A stretch of 57,823 nucleotides of DNA from Geosiphon pyriformis. Taxonomy: Eukaryota > Glomeromycota > Glomeromycetes > Archaeosporales > Geosiphonaceae. Under the pieces are notes generated by a model. It did not search any database. It saw only the letters and a list, made by a program, of their open reading frames with translations, and was not told the DNA's origin. Numbering within the stretch: the first letter of the stretch is position 1; each line of letters opens with the position of its first letter. The DNA is taken from NCBI GenBank assembly GCA_016748015.1, contig JAAOMT010000735.1:326468-384290 (forward strand). The letters run 5' to 3'. Shown piece after piece: positions 48,383 to 57,823 of this stretch. Position numbers and translations under genes: made by a program.

Positions 48383-49198
48383 AATCAGTAGGCATAAGCA
48401 AAATAGGAGACAAGAAACAAAGAAAAAAACAATTTGGGACATTTTGACTCCTAGACAAAGAAGTAGCTACAAAAACATCAACTCGTAGCATCTAGGTCTC
48501 AAATCCGTGTGGCCGTTATTACAGTATATCAATTTTATAGTGGTGCATACTATTTATAGTAAAGGCCCGAAATTTCAATCTGTAGAAATTTGAGTTGCTC
48601 AACAAATTGTCACTCAGCTTAAGGTCCTTTTGATGTAAATATGTAGATTATAGTGAATTTAGGTTCGCTGCCTGGTTAATTTAGTAGAGTATTTCTGTAA
48701 CTATCAGTTGATCAAGAATACGATCGTTTTCAAAAGATGGATCGATGATACCATTAAAGAAAGTCTGTCAACCTGTAAAAGAACTTATGTTCGTGACCAC
48801 CATGCTGAGAATTGATAAGCAAGAACCATTGTAATGAATATAATAATTCAAAAGTTTTACGCTTCAAAGGCTTCAAGCCTTGAAAGGAATGTAAAGGCTA
48901 TAAGGCTGTAAGTAAGCCTTGGTGGTACAGATCTGATATAGAGCAATTTCGACTTTTTTCTTGCGTTTTTTTAACAAATTCATTAGGATGCTGATATTCG
49001 ACAAACTTTGACTTTCTTTAAGCTGCTGAATTTCATCTAACAGTTGAAGCATAGCTTTAGGTTTATTCTACAACTATCACAGCTCTTTTTCCGAAATTCT
49101 GCTCCTCCAAACAAAAAGACTTGATTATTTAAAGTCCGATTTCTGGGTCAGTAAAGAGAGTTGAATAGATTATAAATTCTCTTATTTCCTGAGTGGCA
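48383..49198. other. Intergenic region between two disordered-protein genes
   Basis: Holds 3' and 5' UTRs. One perfect short palindrome, AAGGCTTCAAGCCTT (48867-48881), with further AAGGCT/AGCCTT copies within the next 45 bp, could fold as a hairpin in the transcript. No gene seen. Confidence 0.55.
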
Positions 49199-52100
49199 AT
49201 GGCAAAATTTCACGAAAGCTGGGAGTTTGAAGAGGATCTCACCCCTCACCCGGCATTCATGTTATCAAAACAACTTGTAACCAAAATAGCAAAATGCCTT
49301 GATTCTCAAGCCGATCGTCTCAATCTTTGCTTAGTCAATAAAACTTGGTCACCGACCGCTATCGAGGTTCTTTGGTCAGAGCCTGTTTTCAAATCACCTG
49401 AATCGCTTCACTATTTTATACGTACTGTGCAACTATCCAAACTATGTGCCCTTAGGGTTCGTGTGCTTAATCTTTGTGCCCCAGAAGAGGCTTTAACGCA
49501 CGCTTTCGCCCCAGTGCTTCAGTCTTCTCACGAAGTACACAAAAGGATGGAAGCGATGCTTTTATCTCAAATCAAGTTTATTATGAATATTATCCGTTTA
49601 TGTGAAAACCTCCAAAGTTTAAAGGTCTATGGATGGAATCTAGCAGACAATCATATTCACTCAATTCCCCAGTATTGCCGAGACCTGAGAGAGCTTCGTG
49701 TTATTGGTAACAAGAATCTTACGCAACAAGCGTTTTATTCACTGATTAATTCAGTTGCCTCGGATCTTAATGTGCTTGATTTAGACGGAGTGTTCAACTT
49801 GTCAGATAATTTTGCTGAAACACTGGCAACAAAATGTCCAAATCTCACATTTCTCAAACTATGCACTCAGAAAATGTCATCAGTGGGGTTTGACATATTG
49901 GCAAAAAAATTCAGCAACTTATGTGAATTAATATTGCAAGATTGTTTAAATATAACTGACGCCAATATTGCACATTTCGTGGAAAATAATTCAAAATTAA
50001 GGGTTCTTGCTTTAAGTAGTAAATGCTTGACCATTGAATCATTCAAAATTATTATGTACTCCCTTGGAAATCTACAAAATCTTGATTTGCGCTGTTCATT
50101 TCGGAATCAAGATGCTCCTCACAGTATACAGTGGTTCATGCCGATTGCAGTAAATCTTCGCGTACTTTTACTACACGCTCAGCCGATTGATGATGAACTA
50201 CTCGATGTGGTTGCTATAACATGTAAACGGCTTGAAAAATTCGGACTTTCTCATTGTTCTTTTGTCACCGACGAGTCTATCAGGAGCATCACAGAAAATG
50301 CAAAACATCTTGAAACTGTCAATTTGGTTCATTGTGCGCAGATAACAGAATACTGCCTCAAATACCTAGGTTTGAACAAAGGAGCCTCTCTAACGGAAGT
50401 TATTATTGATTCATGTGAAGCTTTCACTCCAGAAGCAGTGCATTGGTTTTCTCGCACCGCTTCGCAGCTTGATAGGTTAGCCATCCATGGAATGAGATCT
50501 ATTATTAAAGATGAGATTTATCAATTCTCTAAAGAATATAAATTCTCTAAAGAAAACAACGAACAGAGTGATATTTTATTGTGCACATTCGAAGGAGAAA
50601 ATCTCAAAAGATTAGCTCATTACCAACGTCTGTCTCTCTCTTGCGAGACCTCCAACTATAATTCATCCACACAGCAGCATCAAAATTCAACCGACGCTTT
50701 TTTAGAGAAGTCTCTTCAACAAGATAATCTTCTATCTAATCTTTCAGATAGTGCAATTAATGCTCTAGCTTCTGAATTGGGAGTGAAGTCTGATCTTGTC
50801 AACAAGGCTATAACAAAAGTACTAGCCGCAAAAGTAAATCGCCCCTTAGCAGAGGAAAATCAATCACAAAGACAGGTAATAAATGTTCGTGATGGAATTA
50901 TTTATCCTTCAAATGACCATCAAGAGACTCATTATATTCCATCACAGACGTCAAATTCATTCAATGCTACCGACTCCAAAGATTCTCGAGATATTTTGTT
51001 TCATGAAATCGATGTTAAACAAGACGTATCATCTTCTCATACTCAGAAATTTAGCCATGAAAAAGCTGAATTTGATGAAAATAAGCAGAGAACTTCTACT
51101 TCTAAGGAAGTTCGTGGGTCGCATAGTCCCCAAAATTCAACCAATTTAACCTCTTCAACTCGTGCGGAAGACTGGCCTAATGTTATAAAAAAGACGCAAA
51201 GTGGGTGGGCAACCATTCATGTAAAGTTGCCTAGCTTACACACACCACCCTCCGCAAATATTTCAGCAGCCGATCAAATATTATCCAAAGACTCACCTGG
51301 TCTCCCGGAACAATCAAATATTTCTATTAAAAGCAATTTAATTAACGAGCAAAATAAAGAATCAAGACTCCCTGCTCAATCTCCCTGTGAAGAATCTCGA
51401 ATGCCCCCTGGAGGGGAGGTGGTGAATGATCTAAAACCTTGCAATAACCAACAGGAACGTTTAGACCCCATAAAACAAACTCTGGTTGAATCAAAAATTC
51501 AAACATCAGCTCTCATTATGGCCGAAGCACATCCCGCGATTATACACGAAGAAAGTAACAGTACCACAACATCCACGAAGCCTTCTCTACCTAAAAATAT
51601 CAAATTTCTTTCGTCTGAACTTGATAAAAATGAAGATAATTCATCCTCTTGGAATAATTTCGATGAAGATTCAGTCCAAGAAGAGCTAGGTGGTTGGGAA
51701 GAAATGGGTGACGAAGGTGCCAAGGTTAACAAAAGCTTGTCCAGTACGAATATACAAAACGGGGAATGGCCTGCTAAACATTCAGAAGCCAAAGAATTTC
51801 AAAATAAGGGGGGCATTGAAATGGAATTTAAGGATGATGAAAATAGCCATGAGGTCTTCAAAACAACTCATTCGCCTACAAAAGAAGATATTTTGATGAT
51901 ACTGGAAGATGACGAATGGTCAACTGAAGATTCGGATACTGATCCCGAAAATGATGAAAATGACCAAGTTCCCAAAATTCAGCTAATTCCCCAATCCATT
52001 CAAAGTACCTCCCCCTCAATAAAAAAGCCAACTGATATTCAACAACAAGAGTCAATCGTTGATGATTCCAACGATAGGTCTGAAGATGATCTCGGTGGGT

Positions 52101-54297
52101 GGGGTGAGATGGGTGTTGGTCAAATTTCAACCTATGGTTGGAACCGAAATGAATCAAGTTTTGCGAACCATTTAGCAAAATCCGAATTCTCTAGAGACAG
52201 TTCAGAAGTATTTGATGAAAAACCCAGCTCAATAACGTGTGTAAAATCTCCTGAAGAGGTTAGTGGGCTCAAACAAGAAAAGATAATGGTAATTAACGTT
52301 CCTTCTCAGTCCCATTATGTCGGTGCTGAATCTATCACAGCTGACCCTGATGTCAAGTCTCCTAAAGAAGCATGGCCCACTGTTTCATTGTCATCCAAAG
52401 AACAAATGAAACTCAGCCTAGAAGAGTGGCCAAGTCTTTCAAATGATTCCAAGAGCCAGAATGAGATTGAGCTTGGTGGTTGGGGTCCAATCTCTTCTGC
52501 TTGGGGCACTCCTAAAAAATGGGAATCAGATACAGTAAATTCCAAGACGGAGACTCCATTACCTCCAGAATGGAATCCAAATGATGTAAACAACTTGAAA
52601 GCTACCATTATGCCTGAGCCGAAATCTCCGATATACTTCGATAAAAAAAAAACGAAACCTTTGGTTTTCTCTTTTGATGACAGAGAAGGTTGGGGTGCTC
52701 CCCCAGAGAAATTCATCCCATGGAATGACCACTCTCGACAAGGCTACTGCTATGATTTAATCGAGGAACAGAATGAAACAACATTTTGGACCCACACGAA
52801 TGGAAATTGGATTAATGTCACTGAAAATCAAAAAACGAAATCTATTGCTGGTTCGGCTGGGTATTCTTCAGATGGAGGTAACCTAAGTAAGCGTAATGGG
52901 GATCGTCTGGAGGATAAACAGAAGAATCGTGATCGTGGTCGTGAAGGAATCACAAATCTCGATACTACAACTTGGGACGTTATTCGAGAACAGACCCGAC
53001 GTGAGCGCGAAGAAAGAGGATTGACAAGAACAAATGAAAGAGGGGGCTCAAAGGTTGAATTATCTGACTCTGATGAAGATTTCAAACTGGCCAAAAAGAA
53101 ATTGCATCACAATAAGTTAGTATATGCCGGTTTATCTCGTCCTAAAACAGGGATTTCCGAACGTCTTGGTGATCCTAAATGGAAATCCGAACAAGAATGG
53201 CGTAAAAGTAATATGGAGAATCAGTCAACATGTAATAGTCTTATTAATGTTAGCTCAGTTGATAGTTCGGACGTTAAAAGTGTGTCTTCCGGAACTGAAG
53301 AGGATTTACTTTCTCCAGTTGAATCAAAAAAATTAATAAAACCTTCAGCAATAGATACAAAAGATAACAATCAGCAAGAGAAATTAAATTTGAAAATTGA
53401 TTCTGGACATGGATCTGAGGAAGAGCATCACGGTCAACTTAAGCTGGCTCCTGTTCAAGTGACACAATCGCCTGAAGATCAGATTATGAAAGAAACTCAA
53501 CCAGAGAAATGTGTCGAAGAAAGACCAGAAGCGATACAGGAAACCGCAAAAAGATTAGTATTAGCTTCTGAACAAGAATCTTTATTGATTAATATTGAAG
53601 CTACAAATAAAGAAAATACAATCGAAACTGCCCCTCCAAAAAACGATATCAATGACGACCTTGCCCAACTTCAAGAAATTTTTACTGCTAGTTGCGCGGG
53701 CAATGCCAGCAGTAAAGCAACAAACTTGGATGTTGACAGGCTGTTGAGCAAAAGGACTAATTTCACAAAAGACCAGAATATAGTCCAAGATATAGGATCT
53801 CTATCTTCCTCCGAACTATCAAAGACAAACACCTTTTCTGCATCAGGAGATGGCGTTTCTCATAAGAATACTGCAGGAATCTGTGTGCAACCTTTGCCGC
53901 CACCTAAATCTAAAGTCTCTGGAAATGCGTTATTTTCAGTCACTAGGGAAGCCTCAATGATTGTACTTGAGATCGAAACCCCACACGATGGAAGTCAAAA
54001 ATTTAATGCTAGAATCGTAAGTAAAATTATTTGCTTTCCCTTTATTTACATAATTGATATCATTTATCATGAATAATACTGCAATAATGATTTATAAAAT
54101 AGGACGCGGATCCTATGCCGAGAGTGAGCGATTTTTGTCAAAAATACGGTATGGAAGATTATATAGATCAATTATATTTTATGGTCAAACGTAGAATCAA
54201 AAAGGTCAATAGCAAATCTAAAAAATTATCGGAGGCGCGCAACACACTCATTAGTCTTGTGGATGAAAAACCAAACAACGGGGCGCCCCTTTGCTGA
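49199..54297 (+). CDS. F-box/LRR protein with GW/WG-rich disordered region
   Basis: About 1670 aa; exons 49199-54016 and 54103-54297 (TGA). I start at the ATG at 49199 (MAKFHESWEF); an in-frame GTG two codons earlier is not a start. F-box at about residues 18-60 (LVTKIAKCLDSQADRLNLCLVNKTW). Leucine-rich repeats at about 110-430 follow the C-x-x-[IL]-T-D pattern of FBXL/Grr1/Pof2 proteins, so this is likely the substrate arm of an SCF ubiquitin ligase. The long rest is disordered with spaced tryptophans (GGWEEMGDE, GGWGEMG, YGWNRN, EEWPSLS, GGWGPISSAWG, REGWGAPPEKFIPW, about residues 829-1173). A charged block, RREREERGLTRTNERGG, follows. The C-terminal module (MIVLEIETPHDG... FCQKYGM... VKRRIKK) resembles that of the upstream gene. 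Substrates unknown. Confidence 0.85.
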
Positions 54298-54726
54298 AGA
54301 ACTCCAAGTGCTTTTATCCTCTTCTTAAATATCAAGAAAAATTCGATAATTTTAAAGTAAGAGCTTGTTATTTAGTTAATCTTGTATATTTCTTTAGCCT
54401 CCATCTGCTATGATATGCTTTACCTTACTATTTCGGTTTTATTGCCTTCAGACTTTTTGTATATATTTTGAATGACTATCTTTTAAACTGTTTTATCAGT
54501 TATGTATCTAATAATATCAATTTTATCAAATTGTACGCTCATAGTTACTGATATTCTATTTTATCGACTGATTAAAATTTAAACATGGTTAACAATGAAA
54601 CCCCAAATTCTCGGTGGGAATCTTCAATATAAGTAAAAGAGGGAAGGATGTAGGTTAGAAGGAAAATGCAGAACTAGCTTTTCACAGAAAATTCACGTTG
54701 AATTAACGGACTTCATTGTTTAAAGG
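54298..54726. other. Convergent intergenic region
   Basis: 3' UTR space between the F-box gene (+) and GET4 (-). No further gene seen. Confidence 0.6.
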
Positions 54727-56290
54727 TTAATCCAATTCAGAATAACTCGATCTATTGTTTCCGGATGTTGAAGAATTGCCTGAAGCCCCACTAAATGGCG
54801 ACGAACCAACTATGGCGCTCGAATTTCCGCTTGAACCCCCCGATGAAAACAAACTACTCATTAGATCCTGTAAAATATTAAACTGCTGTGGTCTTTGTGT
54901 TCGAATGTTGAAAAAGACTTCACCAATTCGGTTTAAAAGCTAACAACGAAAAATGATCCTAAAATTCAATTTATGGATATGTAACAAGCGAAAAAGGTAA
55001 AAATAACCACTTACATCTTCAAAAGTAGGCTCAATCTCTAATTCACTTTTGTATTTATTACGCAACGTGACAAATAAATCAGATGCGTCACGTTGTACTG
55101 TTAAGATCAAAAACTGCAAAAAATTTAGTAAGGGTATATTATAGATTGGCAATTCGATGCTATCACCGTTCACGGTTTGTCGATAGGAAGAGGTTCCAGA
55201 AAATATATTTTGACCGACATGTTTTGCAGATATGGCTGCTTCAAAGCTATTAAACGCAATTTTTGCGTCATGAATATTTCGCAGACATAAATACCTGTCA
55301 ATGATAAGAATTTAATCAAAATTTCCAGCAATTAAAAGAACGTATTTATTTTGAGATAAATTTACTTACTGTAATACAGCGCGGGCAAGATAAGCACCGC
55401 ATTTATGCGGCTGATCTTGAGCTGCCCATTCTCCCAACATCTGGCCATATGCAGCACTACTTTCAGATGTACCGGCGAGAAAATGGGATTCTGCTTCCTG
55501 GTATATTTTGTCTGCAAGTAAATTTAATTTTCCTTAGAATTGGGGGCCCAAGTTGATTTTAATAGATATATCGTAGTTGGCGTTTAATTATATCGTCACC
55601 TTTCCAAAACAATTTTGCGACACAATGATGTAGCTCTGGATCACCAGCAGGACTTTCCCCGAATTTGACAGACCAACTAACGATGGGTTTAGAAGGGGCA
55701 AAAAATGTTAATATTTCATGAATATTGTGCCAGGAAACACATTAAATCCCTTAAATTACCCTATGGCGGTATCAAAAAATCTTTTTCTACCAGGTTCGTC
55801 ATACGGAAATAATTTCATTAGTTGAATCAATCGATCTATATTTTATATATCTTTGATTAGTCCAAATAGACGACAATGTTTCAGTAATAAAAAATTAAAA
55901 ATGAACAAAAAACCTCTCGACTCATCCGTAACAGGCAGTTCTCCCTCAGAATATGCATCGATCATGTATAATGAAAGGTCGGTTGCACTGCCACTTTGCT
56001 TATGCTCCAACAAAGAACGCGCACCAGTATACAACAAATCTATTGCTTTACTGTACTGCTTTTGCTTTATTAATCTACAGCAATGGAGCATTTTGTGAGC
56101 AAGGTTGGAAGTCAGATGCTTAGGAAAGGGTTATGAAAAAGTTGCAGAAAACACGTACTTTATTGATCATGTCCAAAATAACTTACCGTCTGCATACAGT
56201 ACGGTACATTTGGTGAGCTTCATAATAGTTTTGTCTATCTAGCGCCTCTTGGATTTTTTCGAGGACTTTATCGGTTCCCCTTGACCCCAT
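54727..56290 (-). CDS. GET4: GET4/TRC35, tail-anchored protein insertion factor
   Basis: Alpha-helical scaffold that, with Get5/Ubl4A, hands tail-anchored proteins from Sgt2 to Get3 for insertion into the ER. Seven exons: 56290-56198, 56118-55914, 55835-55760, 55676-55600, 55511-55370, 55294-55015 and 54939-54727 (TAA), total 361 aa (human 327). Collinear landmarks are YYEAHQMYRT near the N-terminus, IDLLYTGARSLLEH, SATDLSLYMIDAY, GDPELHHCVAKLFWK, AESHFLAGTSES, YLARAVLQYLCL, IYNIPLLNFLQFLILTVQRD, LLNRIGEVFF and the ending SELD (human IELD). A Ser/Gly-rich tail precedes the end. The first splice is the weak point: the strong GTAAGT at 56186 gives a stop, so I used the donor GTATGC at 56197, which keeps frame but adds about ten residues. 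Confidence 0.93.
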
Positions 56291-56863
56291 TATTGCTTCT
56301 TTACTAGGAAGGGAATTAAAGGAAGATGGGTTGAACAACTTATTTGATGCTTTCATCTGGTGTCAATCACTATTAAAAATGGTATGACCAATTTTAATAC
56401 CAAAATGAAAATGAGAAATTTTAGGTCATATCTGTGGGCAAATTTTTGTTTATCAGTATTAGAATTTTGTGCTTCTCGTACTAAAAATTCTGACTCGACA
56501 GTTCATATTTAAAAAAAATTTCTCGAATTATCGCAACCCACCAGGAATTAGATTTGGTTAATTATATATGTACAATTGAACGTGTTTTAAAGAGATTCAC
56601 GTTCTTTGATTATTTTAGAGGCTTTTAAAATATGGTACATGAGGATTTGATGTTCCGTATAGGCTTGATTAAGAAAGCTAAAGGAAGATCAGGAGAAATA
56701 AAGTTAAAAGCAGAAGGTATGTTCTAATCAACAAGAAAATAAAAGAATTTACATACAATATTTGGTAGGCATACAAGAAAGACTAGGAAGATAAGATCTC
56801 ATGTTCCTTAGTGGCAATATCTTGGTGTTCGAAATATTCAAAGTTCTGTTTTGGTCACCGTCT
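56291..56863. other. Intergenic, GET4 promoter side
   Basis: Region between the start of GET4 and the end of the zinc-transporter gene, both on the minus strand. A 30-codon plus-strand ORF near 56631-56730 has no recognisable similarity. Nothing else is seen. Confidence 0.5.
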
Positions 56864-57742
56864 TCATTTAACAATTTGCACTGTTAATTCTCCAATGCTG
56901 ATCCTGGCATTTCGAAAAACTGGACTTGTATTCCCAATATCTAAGAGTGGGCCTAATCGTTGATACACATGCGCTAAAACTGCCTGTTCATTAGCATCAG
57001 CTTTGACCCGTATGGATAATGTACCCACCAAATGGTTGTACGAATTTTGCCAAACATGAACAGCAATTATCGCAATTATTGATGGATGATGTTCGATCTT
57101 AATGTATAGGTTAATTGTGAGCCAATATTATATATTATGCTTAACATTAACTTTTATTCAGAGAATTACCCTACCTCTCTTAGACAGATTTCCAAACTCA
57201 GGACTGCCATATTCGGAGTTGTCTGTAACAAGATTTTACCTAATAACATGGCGACTGGCTTCGCAAGATAAAACATTAGAAAAGACTCTAGCAATGATAT
57301 TAAAACATCTAGCCAACCCAAATCTGGACTTGTTAGGTAATGTTTGGTGCAAAATTGCCAATTCAAGTTAATTTAGATAAGAGTTAATGGCATTTGAGAT
57401 GATGACAAATATTCTCTCACTTCATTTCGGCAAGTATTCCGGCTGCGATAACTGCACCCCCGCAAGATAAAGTTATTAACGTAAACGAATTTCTCATAAA
57501 TTTCGGGATTTGGCTTTTTCGTTCAAAATTATAATTTGGGAATGTGACACCGAATTGTGAATTTGAGGTAAGCACTGTCAAATACTCAATATAAGTATAT
57601 AAAATGTAAAACAACCAGAACAAAGGTGATTAAAAAAATATAATACCAACATGCACAAAAAGCTTTGTGATTTTGGTAGGCTATAGCGGATATTAATGTG
57701 ACTCCTATTGATATTATTACTAAAAATAAAGGAAAGGGTGGG
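56864..57742 (-). CDS. ZRG17: ZRG17/ZnT6-like zinc transporter, C-terminal part
   Basis: Cation-diffusion-facilitator protein whose N-terminus lies beyond the right edge. Visible exons: 57742-57651, 57574-57421, 57328-57175 and 57097-56864 (TGA), with matching phases. Hydrophobic segments are FPLFLVIISIGVTLISAIA, LITLSCGGAVIAAGILAE and LGWLDVLISLLESFLMFYLA. The diagnostic run GKILLQTTP, CLREIEHHPSI and IRVKADANEQAVLAHV ... LTVQI is very like ZnT6 (GKVLLQTTP, RRDANEQMVLAHV, LTVQIF). ZnT6 and yeast Zrg17 are the non-transporting partners of ZnT5/Msc2 in the early secretory pathway. In the visible fifth helix I see no HxxxD zinc site, which fits that role. Confidence 0.8.
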
Positions 57743-57823
57743 CTGGAAAGAAAAAATTAAGAATTAGATTATTTATTTAAGCTGTTTATCATCAAGTTGT
57801 CACATTTCCTAAATTAACTCGTA

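Noticed and set aside
54755-54943. Plus-strand ORF MFPDVEELPEAP
   Set aside because: It is antisense to the last exon of GET4, which is well supported by family motifs and splice phases.
56631-56730. Short plus-strand ORF MVHEDLMFRIGL in the GET4 upstream region
   Set aside because: About 30 codons with no similarity I can recognise and no convincing continuation by splicing.
1-57823. Nuclear genetic code with TGA as tryptophan
   Set aside because: Host genes here use TGA as their normal stop (dehydrogenase 22457, reductase 39907, polyQ gene 48382, F-box gene 54297, zinc transporter 56864), and their conserved Trp codons are TGG. The TGA excess is confined to the LINEs.

Overview
This window looks like nuclear DNA of an early-diverging filamentous fungus, most likely an arbuscular mycorrhizal fungus (Glomeromycotina, Rhizophagus-like). 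The reasons are very AT-rich intergenic DNA, short phase-consistent introns, a Glomeromycotina-style load of LINE retrotransposons with an RNase H domain, and a mix of ancestral eukaryotic genes (a focadhesin/RST1 homologue, GET4, PPME1, and what looks like a minor-spliceosome AT-AC intron) that most Dikarya have lost in part. The genus is inferred, not shown. Host genes here end in TGA and TAA, so the host code is standard.

Layout. 1-20159: three related LINEs. Copy A (+) runs in from the left edge. Copy B (-) lies tail-to-tail with it. Copy C (-) is full length, with 10-bp target-site duplications and only five stop codons in 6.7 kb. 21039-24385: a convergent host gene pair, a short-chain dehydrogenase (+) and protein phosphatase methylesterase PPME1 (-). 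24892-31655: LINE copy D (+), head-to-head with C, so the gene pair is an island between large inverted repeats. 32144-41551: three host genes on +, a focadhesin/RST1-like giant, a xylose-reductase-type aldo-keto reductase and a four-helix MARVEL-like membrane protein. 42015-42096: tRNA-Ser(GCT) on -. 43193-45520: a 5'-truncated LINE (copy E, +) with 9-bp duplications. 46199-54297: two large disordered + genes, a polyQ protein and an F-box/LRR protein rich in GW/WG motifs; both end in a similar small C-terminal module. 54727 to the right edge: GET4 and the C-terminal half of a ZRG17/ZnT6-like zinc transporter, both on -.

How the genes relate. No operon-like system is evident; the host genes are independent housekeeping functions (PP2A regulation, mRNA surveillance, sugar reduction, tail-anchored protein insertion, early-secretory zinc). 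Exon models were built by hand from splice signals, and every complete model comes out divisible by three. The most unusual signals are: (1) in LINE copies A, B and C, tryptophan codons have turned into TGA about twenty times but into TAG only once; (2) PPME1 appears to carry a U12-type AT-AC intron; (3) two neighbouring disordered proteins share a C-terminal module, and one of them has Argonaute-hook-like GW motifs; (4) a fragment of LINE 3' UTR with a CACGTG box sits upstream of the dehydrogenase gene.
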